Origin: CAVSUB01 sp963816725
GTDB lineage: Bacteria; Acidobacteriota; Vicinamibacteria; Vicinamibacterales; 2-12-FULL-66-21
Assembly: GCA_963816725.1 (NCBI GenBank)
Contig: CAWFMC010000005.1
Coordinates: 248,001-312,000 of the forward strand
DNA length: 64,000 bases
Direction: 5' to 3'
In this document: positions 55,151-62,591 of the stretch, piece by piece
Position numbering within the stretch: position 1 is the stretch's first letter
Layout: each line of letters starts with the position of its first letter
Notes under the pieces: model-generated
Databases searched by the model: none
Told to the model about the DNA's origin: nothing
Seen by the model: only the letters and a program-made list of their open reading frames with translations
Position numbers and translations under genes: made by a program

Positions 55151-55518
55151 CGTCCACACCGAACTCCTCCTAGGCTGCGACCGCGGCCGCAGCGTCTGGG
55201 CCTCGGCGGGGCGTTCACCGTTCATCCTGCCGGACCTCGTCCAATTCCGAGAATTCCCCCGCCCGTAGCGGGCCGCGGTTCACCTTACGCAACTCGGCCG
55301 TGCGCCCACTTCCCAGCACCCTGTATCGCCGCCAGTTGTCGCTACGCCTCCCGCCGGTGCCGCAAACGGTGTCGGGTGTTTTCCGAACCGCGCACATCTT
55401 GATCGCGCGAGTTCGCCGCAACCGGCACGGCCGGTCCGCGGCAAGCGGCCTCCCGCGAAATACTGCTGCGTTTTAGCTGAGGTGGGCGGAGCGGAATAAT
55501 GGTCGCGCAGTGTTAGCG
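55151..55518. other. Gene-free stretch upstream of the GntR gene
   Basis: No gene or known RNA seen. A short GCCCG/CGGGC hairpin lies near 55262-55274. A GAATAAT box near 55493 might be a -10 element for the regulator. Confidence 0.4.
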
Positions 55519-55542
55519 CACTAGATCACTAGTGTGCTAGTG
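55519..55542 (+). promoter_or_regulatory. Palindromic CTAG operator in front of the GntR gene
   Basis: CACTAG (55519-55524), the palindrome CACTAGTG (55527-55534) and CTAGTG (55537-55542) form one nearly perfect inverted repeat of 24 bases. CTAG recurs at exact 8-base steps (55521, 55529, 55537). It ends 7 bases before the ATG, where a ribosome binding site would be expected and is absent, so binding should block transcription or initiation. Autoregulation is the simple reading. Confidence 0.65.
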
Positions 55543-55549
55543 TACTGAG

Positions 55550-55972
55550 ATGCTGGTTGCGATCGATGTCAACGACCCGCGTCCCGTGTTCAGGCAGATC
55601 GTCGACGAAATCCAGCGCTGTGTGGCAGTCGGGGTGCTGCGTCCCGGGGATCCGTTGGCTGCGGTGCGGACCCTCGCGGCCGACCTGCAGGTGAATGCGA
55701 ATACGGTCCAGCACGCCTACCGAACGTTGGAGCAGGAGGGCACTGTCGAGGTCAGGCGGGGCTTGGGGACGTTCATTGCCGACAGGCCGCTCAAGGACAG
55801 TCGTGGCAAGCAGCAGGCGGTTGCGCGGCAGATCGCGGAGCGCATGTTGCGCGAAGGCTACCGGCACGGCCTGCTCGCGAGCGACCTGATGGTGGCGCTC
55901 AAGGAGATTGCCCCCGTGCCAGGGGACAGGCCGTCAAGTCCTGGCGGTCAGGAAGATGTACACCGCCGCTGA
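55550..55972 (+). CDS. GntR-family regulator, YtrA subfamily
   Basis: The 140-residue protein has the GntR winged helix (PVFRQIVDEIQRCVAVGVLRPGD, LQVNANTVQHAYRTLEQEG, VEVRRGLGTFIA). A short helical tail of about 60 residues replaces a ligand-binding domain, as in YtrA-type repressors. These usually control an adjacent ABC transporter operon, but the next gene is lptFG on the opposite strand, overlapping its 3' end by 39 bases, so this is an orphan. A CTAG palindrome covers the region just before its start. Confidence 0.88.
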   Translation: MLVAIDVNDPRPVFRQIVDEIQRCVAVGVLRPGDPLAAVRTLAADLQVNANTVQHAYRTLEQEGTVEVRRGLGTFIADRPLKDSRGKQQAVARQIAERMLREGYRHGLLASDLMVALKEIAPVPGDRPSSPGGQEDVHRR

Positions 55973-58333
55973 GGCGACGATGATGTTTGGCGCCCATCCA
56001 GCCAGGATGGGCGGGAGCAGGCCACCTTTCCCGACGGCGACGAAGGCGCTGATGACGATCCAATAGCTCAGAGCAATGGTGATTCCGAGGCCAATCCCGT
56101 AGAGGGTGCCGCGGCGGCCGGTACTGACGCCGAACGGAACCGCCAGCAGCGTCATCACGAAGGTGACGAACGGGAAGGCGAGCTTCTTGTGCAGGTCGAC
56201 CTCGAGCGGGATGACATTGGCCCCAGAGCTCGACAGCTGATGGACGTAGCGCCAGAGCTGCTCGACGGTCATCATGTCGGCAACCGGTTGCTCGGTCTTG
56301 AAGTAGTCGGGTCCTTCGAGGTTTGCCAGCGTCTTGCTGGCAAACGGCGTCCAGGTGGGAGTCGGGGTGGTGAAGTCCTGCGTCCAGCCCGAGGCGGCCT
56401 GCCAGCCGGCGTTCCAGGCGACGTTCGATGCGAAGGTGGCGCTCGCCAGGGTCCACGACGACTGGTCAGGGTGATACATGACCAGCCCGGTCATCTCGTC
56501 GCGCTCGGCGTTGTAGTAGCCGTAGTGATAGATGCTGCCATCACCGCCCACCAGCCAACGGCGGTTGGCGGTGTCCAGCAACCGTGGTTGCTGCGGGTTG
56601 CGGATGTGCGCGCTCAGCACGTCGGCTTTGCGATTGGCCTTGGCCAGCACCTGCTGCTGTAAGCCGAACAGCGCTCCGCTGAACACCAACGAAAACAACA
56701 GCACTGAGAGCGCCGTCCGGTAGAGGCTGATGCCGCAAGCCTTCATGACGGTGAGCTCGCTCGTTCGCGACAGGACGCCGAAGGTCACCAGGGTGCTCAG
56801 CAGGGTTGCGATGGGGATGACGTAGTAGACGAACTGCGGGGTCATGTAGACCAGCAGCGTGAGTACGTCCCAAGTGGTCGCCTGCCCTTTGAAGATCTTG
56901 TCGGACCTGTCGATGAACGTCGAGATATAGAAGAGCCCGAGGAGCGCCATGAAGGACAGCCCCACGATCCGCAGGTAGGTCCGGCTGATATACCGGTCGA
57001 TCAGGCGTGGGACCGGCGCGCCAAAGCGGGGAAGTCTCAGCACCACGACTGGCGCCTTACGGGAACGGCGCCCGAGAGTTTGGACGCGGGCGGGGGAGCC
57101 GGCGGCGCTTGGCCGGTTGGCCCGACGCTCGCGCCACGCCTCCACCGACCGCCTCACCATCGCCAGCACCCCCAAAGAAAAGACCCCCTGCGTGTACCGC
57201 GCTCGCCAGATGAGGGCGCCAGCTCCGAATGCCGCGAGGACGATGTTGGGGGCCCAGCGGGCGAGGTACGCGAGGGTGAACCGGCCGCCATGTTTGACCG
57301 CCGCCGGGTTTGCGTAATACCCCTTGACCAGCGACTCCGCCAACAGGAACACGACGTAATAGGCAAAGATCACCCCGATCCCGACCACGAAGCCAGCCAG
57401 CTTGCCGTCCCGTGCGACCGACATCCCGAGCGCCAGGCCGACCAGCGCGAACACCAGACAGGTCGCCGGAATGGAGAATCGCTGCTGGATGTTGATGATT
57501 TCGGGATGCGGCGACAGCCCGCCCTTGAGCTTATCGGCCATGTCCTTGCGCAGCTCGGGAAGGGTCTTCTCGTTCAGCCCGCGCAGGATGCTGATCTCGC
57601 CGAATACCGATTCCGGATTGAGGGCCATGTAGAGCGAGCCTGGAAACCGGAACGTATCTCCCTGCCCGGTCTTGTCGATCGAGTACTGGGTCCCGTCCTC
57701 CAGGATCATGTGGACCTTGCGCTCGGCCCGATTGATCACCATGCGGCCTCGCCGAGCCAGGTAAATCGTCTGCGTCCCGGCCGACTCGTCGGTCCGAGTG
57801 ACCATGAGGTCCTTCCACCCGGACGTGCCCTGGTCCGCTTCGTCGCGCGCGTAGAGCACCCACCCGGGGAAATCCTCGAAGAACACCCGGGGGCGGATGT
57901 CCGACTCGATCCGCTTGGAGATGACTTCGAAAGTCAGTTCCCGGAAGGTCTGGTTGGCGTCCGGGATGGACACCAGCATGACGTAGAGGGTCGCGAGACC
58001 GGCCACGGTGCCGACGATCATGACCGGCCGCAGCAGACGGTACGGGCTGACGCCGCACGCCAGTAACGCCACCGATTCCCGGTCCGCCGACAGACGGCCG
58101 AGCCCCACGAGCAGCCCGACCAGCAGCGACATCGGGATGGTCAGTCCTGCGGCTTGCGGGACCGCTGTCCAGATGATCCGCCCGGCGGTCGTCCAGCTGA
58201 CGCCCTTGGCGAGGAGCTTCTCCAGGTGCTCCATGACTGGCGGCAGCACCAGCAGGAACGTCAGGATCAGCAGCGCCAGCAGGAACGGCGGGATTACTTC
58301 GCGGATGACGTAGCGGTCGATCGTCCGGACCAT
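55934..58333 (-). CDS. Fused LptF-LptG lipopolysaccharide export permease
   Basis: LptF and LptG are the two membrane subunits of the LptB2FG transporter that extracts LPS from the inner membrane. Here a single 799-residue chain holds both. Residues 1-390 form an LptF-like unit (IDRYVIREVIPPFLLALLILTF; periplasmic jellyroll; four more helices). A linker of about 50 residues follows, and 440-799 form an LptG-like unit (IDRYISRTYLRIVGLSFMALLG; jellyroll; SSGANVIPLEVDLHKKLAFPF). The frame is continuous and the linker clean, so this is a genuine fusion rather than a lost stop. LptB and LptC are not in the window. Confidence 0.9.
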   Translation of the reverse strand: MVRTIDRYVIREVIPPFLLALLILTFLLVLPPVMEHLEKLLAKGVSWTTAGRIIWTAVPQAAGLTIPMSLLVGLLVGLGRLSADRESVALLACGVSPYRLLRPVMIVGTVAGLATLYVMLVSIPDANQTFRELTFEVISKRIESDIRPRVFFEDFPGWVLYARDEADQGTSGWKDLMVTRTDESAGTQTIYLARRGRMVINRAERKVHMILEDGTQYSIDKTGQGDTFRFPGSLYMALNPESVFGEISILRGLNEKTLPELRKDMADKLKGGLSPHPEIINIQQRFSIPATCLVFALVGLALGMSVARDGKLAGFVVGIGVIFAYYVVFLLAESLVKGYYANPAAVKHGGRFTLAYLARWAPNIVLAAFGAGALIWRARYTQGVFSLGVLAMVRRSVEAWRERRANRPSAAGSPARVQTLGRRSRKAPVVVLRLPRFGAPVPRLIDRYISRTYLRIVGLSFMALLGLFYISTFIDRSDKIFKGQATTWDVLTLLVYMTPQFVYYVIPIATLLSTLVTFGVLSRTSELTVMKACGISLYRTALSVLLFSLVFSGALFGLQQQVLAKANRKADVLSAHIRNPQQPRLLDTANRRWLVGGDGSIYHYGYYNAERDEMTGLVMYHPDQSSWTLASATFASNVAWNAGWQAASGWTQDFTTPTPTWTPFASKTLANLEGPDYFKTEQPVADMMTVEQLWRYVHQLSSSGANVIPLEVDLHKKLAFPFVTFVMTLLAVPFGVSTGRRGTLYGIGLGITIALSYWIVISAFVAVGKGGLLPPILAGWAPNIIVASAAVYIFLTART

Positions 58334-58449
58334 GGCGAGGCGTTCAGGATAGCACGCAGTTTCTGAGGGTCCGGCGGCGCTGGGATTTCTAAGGGCAGAG
58401 GACCGCGTTTTGCGTCCACAAGCCTTCCACAGGCCCCTTTTATTCGGCT

Positions 58450-58478
58450 TTGCCTATGGGTCTGATAATGAGTGTTAT
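58450..58478 (+). promoter_or_regulatory. Promoter candidate in the lptFG-parB gap
   Basis: TTGCCT (58450-58455) and TGTTAT (58473-58478) match sigma-70 boxes at 4 of 6 each with an exact 17-base spacer, inside an AT-rich patch unusual for this GC-rich window. It would start a plus-strand transcript near 58485. Confidence 0.4.
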
Positions 58479-58484
58479 GTTAAC

Positions 58485-58988
58485 TAAGGACTCGGGGAGA
58501 AGGCGTTCCCGGCCTTCGTACAGGCTCCGCCTACCGTCTACCGGCTACGGGCTGCCTTTCTTCAGCGCGTCAAGGCTCTCGCTCGCGGAGGGTGCCTTTG
58601 GCATCGGCTTCCGGGCGTGGGGCTTACGGACTCGCTCAACGGTCGCTCGGAGTAGCCGACTTTCCTTTCCTGCATGCAGCCGGTGGTGTTGACGCCGTGG
58701 GCTGTATGCCGAAATCGGCTGGACGAGATTCACGTACGACGATGCGGCTGCGAGTTGGGCTCTCCCGTGAGCATCGGTCGCGACCGGCCGATGTCGGCCC
58801 GTAGCGGCAACGTCGGAAGCGGCGACCCCGTTCCCGGGCGCCCGGAGCCCGACGCCTTGAGCGGGGTCCGACGGCTAACGCTCACAGGCGTGGTCTCTGG
58901 AACGCCCCCTGAAGCGCATGGCGTGAAGGCGGGAGGCCCCGAATGCCGCGTACAGAGAAAAGGCCCGAGCTGTCTCGGGCCTTTTCTC
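58485..58988 (+). ncRNA. Candidate ~500-nt non-coding RNA
   Basis: Between a promoter candidate and a perfect intrinsic terminator lies about 470 bases with no credible frame. It has strong local pairing: a 12-bp stem of ACGCCT-TGAGCG with CGCTCA-C-AGGCGT (58851-58889), CATCGG with CCGATG (58772-58793), and ACGCC with GGCGT (58902-58924). I checked by eye for the conserved cores of RNase P RNA, tmRNA and 6S RNA and did not find them. It may instead be an untranslated region or a decayed element. Confidence 0.35.
58955..58988. terminator. Bidirectional intrinsic terminator after parB
   Basis: GAGAAAAGGCCCGAG (58955-58969) and CTCGGGCCTTTTCTC (58974-58988) form a perfect 15-bp stem with loop CTGT and a T-run on each strand. 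It lies 22 bases past the parB stop on the minus strand and would also end any plus-strand transcript from 58485. Confidence 0.92.
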
Positions 58989-59009
58989 ACCTGCGCTGCG
59001 TGCAGCGCC

Positions 59010-59831
59010 TCAGCCACCCTGCCGCAGTTCCTCGATGATCGCTTCCAGCGCGGAGATGACTTCGGTGCGTTCGACCCGCGACTTGCTGAACCGCAGGTGT
59101 AACTGGAACGCCTTTGTTGGCGCGTGATAGTTGAAGGTGTACGCCTTCGGGCGACCGGGCTTCGGTTTCGCCACCTCTTTTCGCACTTCCTCGCGCGTCG
59201 GGACGCCGTCACGAGTGATTTTTTCGACGAGGGCGACCATTTTCTGCGGGTCGTTTTGTCTAACTACCTGCAGAAGCATGGACTTAGAGTGAATGTCGGC
59301 CAGCCGACAAAGGTTTTTCACGTCATCCGGCATGCCGTTGAGGGAAAGTGACTCGGTAATGGCCGTCCTCGACTTGCCCAGCCTCCGCGCCATGTCCTCG
59401 TGCGTGTAGTTGCAACGCGTCTGTAGGGAGAACAGCGCTTCGGCTTCCTCGAACGCCGTCAGGTCTTTGCGCTGGATATTCTCGACGAGCGCAATCTCCA
59501 CGATCTCATCGTCGTCAACCTCGCGGATGACGACCGGGACCTCGGCCAAGCCGACCTGGACGGCCGCCTGGTAGCGGCGCTCCCCCGCCACGATCTGAAA
59601 CCGGCCGCCCCGCTGGCGCACGATGATCGGCTCGATAATCCCCTTCTCGGCGATGGACGCCATCAGTTCCGAGAGGTCGCCCATGACTTGGCGTGGCTGG
59701 TTCGGATTCGCATCGATTTGGTCGATGGGTACGAGCCTCCCTATGGGCGCGCCAGCCGAACTGGTCAGGGCGTCGACGTAATGCTCGTCGTGACGCATGC
59801 GCACGCTTTCCGGCAATCCTCGCTTAGGCAC
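59010..59831 (-). CDS. parB: Chromosome-partitioning protein ParB
   Basis: ParB is a CTP-dependent clamp that loads at parS and spreads, guiding origin segregation. The 273-residue protein has IDQIDANPNQPRQ, the nucleotide motif IVAGERRYQAA, the ENIQRKDLTAFEEAEA box and the HTH with MARRLGKSRTAITESL. The C-terminal dimer domain (EVISALEAIIEELRQGG) is present. GTG 59831 is chosen since GGAGG lies 9 bases upstream; it overlaps the parA stop. I found no parS-like GTTTCACGTGAAAC in the window by eye. Confidence 0.92.
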   Translation of the reverse strand: MPKRGLPESVRMRHDEHYVDALTSSAGAPIGRLVPIDQIDANPNQPRQVMGDLSELMASIAEKGIIEPIIVRQRGGRFQIVAGERRYQAAVQVGLAEVPVVIREVDDDEIVEIALVENIQRKDLTAFEEAEALFSLQTRCNYTHEDMARRLGKSRTAITESLSLNGMPDDVKNLCRLADIHSKSMLLQVVRQNDPQKMVALVEKITRDGVPTREEVRKEVAKPKPGRPKAYTFNYHAPTKAFQLHLRFSKSRVERTEVISALEAIIEELRQGG

Positions 59832-60579
59832 GATCGATGACCTCCTCACACAAGCGGTAGTACTCCGCCGCGCCGCTCGAGTCGGGCGCGAACGTGAAAA
59901 TGGATTCTTTGTAAGCCGGACTTTCCTCGAGCCGGACGCTCTTGGTGATCACGGTCTTGAAGACCTTGTCACCGAACACGTTGTCGATCTGCGACCGAAT
60001 GTCCTTGGCCAGCGACGTGCGCTTGTCGTGCATCGTGATCACAACGCCCAAGATGCGCAGCGATGGGTTCGCTCGTGCCCGGACCTTTTCGATGGTCTCG
60101 AGGAGGTCGTCGGTCCCCTCGAGCGCAAAGTACGAGGACTGAATGGGTATCAGCAGATGTGTTGCGGCGACGAGCGCGTTCACCGTCAGCAGCCCCAGCG
60201 TCGGCGGACAGTCGATGACGATGAACGGGTACTGCTCCCGGATGACGTCGAGCCGATCCTTCAGCCGGAAGTGGGCGTCCAACTCCCCCACCAGTTTGGC
60301 TTCGAGCTTGGCCAGTGCAATGCGGGACGGCGCGACAAACAAGTTCGGCTGGTTAGACGGGACGATCACGTCGGCGAAGCCCATGTTCGGCTCGGAGATG
60401 GCGTCGTAGACGCTGCGCGTGACGGTCGCCACGTCCAGATACGACATCGAGCTGTTTGCCTGGGGATCCAGATCGATCAGCAACGTCGGCTTCCCGCGCA
60501 TCGACATGGCTGCGGCAAGATTGATGGCGGTCGTGGTCTTACCGACGCCGCCCTTCTGATTCGCGATCGCAACGATCAT
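59824..60579 (-). CDS. parA: Chromosome-partitioning ATPase ParA/Soj
   Basis: ParA is a deviant-Walker ATPase that forms gradients on DNA to pull ParB-parS complexes. The 251-residue protein starts MIVAIANQKGGVGKTTT with the signature Lys of KGGVGKT, followed by LLIDLDPQANSSMSY and FIVIDCPPTLGLLTVNAL. It has no N-terminal DNA-binding extension, so it is the chromosomal Soj type. It overlaps parB by 8 bases. ATG 60579 is family-typical. Confidence 0.94.
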   Translation of the reverse strand: MIVAIANQKGGVGKTTTAINLAAAMSMRGKPTLLIDLDPQANSSMSYLDVATVTRSVYDAISEPNMGFADVIVPSNQPNLFVAPSRIALAKLEAKLVGELDAHFRLKDRLDVIREQYPFIVIDCPPTLGLLTVNALVAATHLLIPIQSSYFALEGTDDLLETIEKVRARANPSLRILGVVITMHDKRTSLAKDIRSQIDNVFGDKVFKTVITKSVRLEESPAYKESIFTFAPDSSGAAEYYRLCEEVIDRA

Positions 60580-60732
60580 GTGTGGTGGGGACAGGAGGCG
60601 TTCGACGGAATGCCCGCCATTGTAGGGAGGGCATCGGGGAGTGTCAATCAATCTGCCACGAGGAAGGTGTGGCGGAGTCAGTCAGGCCGCTGAGAGCGTC
60701 GCGGCCAGCGGCCGCGATGGCGCACGGGGGCG

Positions 60733-61218
60733 TCACATCTTGTACTTGCCGAGGTCGTCCGGATCCAGGCTCTCCAGCCATTTTTCCAATCGCTCGGCGT
60801 TCTCCTTGTCCGGCGCGAAATCGGTGGTCTTCGCTTCGTCGATCACGCGGTCCTCGACGAAAATTGGAGCCTTGGCCCGGAGTGCGAGTGCAATCGCGTC
60901 GCTAGGCCGGGCGTCGACGGCGACCGGCTCTCCATGGACCGACAGGTAGATCAGCGCGTAGAAGGTGTTGTCCTTCAGGTCGCACACGACGACCTTGTCG
61001 ATCGCGGCCTGGAGATCGTGAATCACGTTGCGGAGCAGGTCGTGAGTCATCGGCCTGGGCGTGGCGACGTTCTCGATCTGCAGCGCGATCGCGTTTGCCT
61101 CGGCCACCCCGACCCAGATCGGCAGCACCCGCGTCCCGTCGACATCGCGAAGGATGACGATCGGCAGATTGGTCGCAGGGTCGATCATCAGCGTCTTCAC
61201 CGTCATCTCAATCTGCAT
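60733..61218 (-). CDS. BFN/DUF151-domain bifunctional nuclease
   Basis: The 161-residue protein matches the bifunctional nuclease family (DUF151): LPIVILRDVDGTRVLPIWVG, EANAIALQIENVATPRPMTHDL and VDARPSDAIALALRAKAPIFV. A C-terminal UvrB-like tail (ENAERLEKWLESLDPDDLGKY) is present. ATG 61218 shares its A with the miaB stop (TGATG), so it is translationally coupled to miaB. Its biological role in bacteria is not well fixed. Confidence 0.9.
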   Translation of the reverse strand: MQIEMTVKTLMIDPATNLPIVILRDVDGTRVLPIWVGVAEANAIALQIENVATPRPMTHDLLRNVIHDLQAAIDKVVVCDLKDNTFYALIYLSVHGEPVAVDARPSDAIALALRAKAPIFVEDRVIDEAKTTDFAPDKENAERLEKWLESLDPDDLGKYKM

Positions 61219-62591
61219 CACGTCCTCGCTTCGTGGTCCGCGACTCGCCCGTCAGCCATCTCGCCGGATGTGGCTAGCAACTCTCCCCGTAGGCTGTTCG
61301 GATTCGCACCGGTGATCCGCACCGGCACGATCGTTCCGATCAGGGACGGGTCGCCGCTGAAGTTGACGACAGTATTCCCACTCGTGCGCCCGGACAGCTC
61401 CCACGCGCGGCGCCGGCTGCGCGCCTCGACGAGGACGTGTTCGAGACGCCCGATCGTCGCTCGATACAACTCCGCTTGCACGTCCTTCTGCAATGCCTGT
61501 AGCGCCACGATCCGACTCGTCTTCTCATCCTCCGCCACATCGTCTTGCATCCGTTTGGAGGCCAGCGTGTTGGGACGGGTCGAGTACTTGAACGAGAACA
61601 TGCTGTGATAGCGCACGGTAGCGGTGAGCGACAACGTATCGTTGAAGTCGGCTTCGTTTTCTCCGGGGAACCCGACAATCATATCGGTCGACAGCGCAAT
61701 GTCCGGCATGGCGTCGCGAAGCCGGTCGATGAGGAGCAGATAGTCCTCCCGGGTGTGTCGCCGGCGCATCGCGGCGAGCACGCGTGAAGAACCCGACTGC
61801 ACCGGGAGATGGAGGTGCCGGCACACCTTCGGGTTATCCCGCAGCGCGGCAATCATGCGCGGGGTCACGTGCCGCGGGTGCGGGCTGGCGAAACGAATGC
61901 GCTCGAGGCCGTCAAGCGCCGCCAGACGCTCGAGCAGCTGCGCGAAATCACAGCGGTCGTCGTCTGGGGCCTGGTAGTGATTGACGATCTGTCCCAGGAG
62001 CTGTATCTCTCTCGCTCCGGTATCCACCGCGAGCTTGGCCTCCGAGAGTATGTCGGCGACCGGCCGCATGCGCTCGTGTCCGCGGGTGTACGGAACGACG
62101 CAGAAGGCGCAGAACTCGTTGCACCCCTCGATGATCGTCACATACGCCTTCCACGGTTCGGCCCGCCGCGCAACACCGAGCGGAAACGACACGTCGTCCA
62201 GGGGCGCGAGGTCGATGAGCGGAAGACGGCGCCGCTGCTGGACCGCTTCACCGACCAGCATCGGCAGCCGCCGGATGTTTTGCGTGCCGATGACCACGTC
62301 GATGGCGGACGAGCGTTGGAGGAGCTTCGAGCCCTCCTGCTGCGCGACGCAACCGGTGACGGCGACCACTGGCCGCGAGCCTTCCTCGAGGCCGCGATGA
62401 TGGATCTCGCCGAGCCGCGTGAAGAGCTTCTCTTCCGCCCGTTCCCGCACGCTGCAGGTGTTGATCACGATGACATCGGCATCCGCGTCCTCGTCGGCGG
62501 GCTCGTAACCGGCCTGCGCCAGGAGGCCGGCCATACGCTCGGAGTCGTGCACGTTCATCTGGCAACCGTGCGTTTCGATGAAGTACTTCAC
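61218..62591 (-). CDS. miaB: tRNA-2-methylthio-N6-dimethylallyladenosine synthase
   Basis: MiaB is a radical-SAM methylthiotransferase that makes ms2i6A37. The 457-residue protein has the N-terminal cluster domain (ETHGCQMNVHDSERM; INTCSVRERAEEKLF; VVAVTGCVAQQEG), the radical-SAM CxxxCxxC in EGCNEFCAFCVVPYTRG, and a C-terminal TRAM domain. The GTG start overlaps the recN stop (GTGA). Order recN-miaB-bfn is tightly coupled. Confidence 0.95.
   Translation of the reverse strand: MKYFIETHGCQMNVHDSERMAGLLAQAGYEPADEDADADVIVINTCSVRERAEEKLFTRLGEIHHRGLEEGSRPVVAVTGCVAQQEGSKLLQRSSAIDVVIGTQNIRRLPMLVGEAVQQRRRLPLIDLAPLDDVSFPLGVARRAEPWKAYVTIIEGCNEFCAFCVVPYTRGHERMRPVADILSEAKLAVDTGAREIQLLGQIVNHYQAPDDDRCDFAQLLERLAALDGLERIRFASPHPRHVTPRMIAALRDNPKVCRHLHLPVQSGSSRVLAAMRRRHTREDYLLLIDRLRDAMPDIALSTDMIVGFPGENEADFNDTLSLTATVRYHSMFSFKYSTRPNTLASKRMQDDVAEDEKTSRIVALQALQKDVQAELYRATIGRLEHVLVEARSRRRAWELSGRTSGNTVVNFSGDPSLIGTIVPVRITGANPNSLRGELLATSGEMADGRVADHEART

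Noticed and set aside
58545..58733. 62-codon minus frame in the lptFG-parB gap
   Set aside because: No homology, no ribosome binding site, and it overlaps the structured region.
58800..58890. Integron attC-like site (GCTAACGCTC)
   Set aside because: The bases do not fit RYYYAAC/GTTRRRY and there is no integron integrase in the window.
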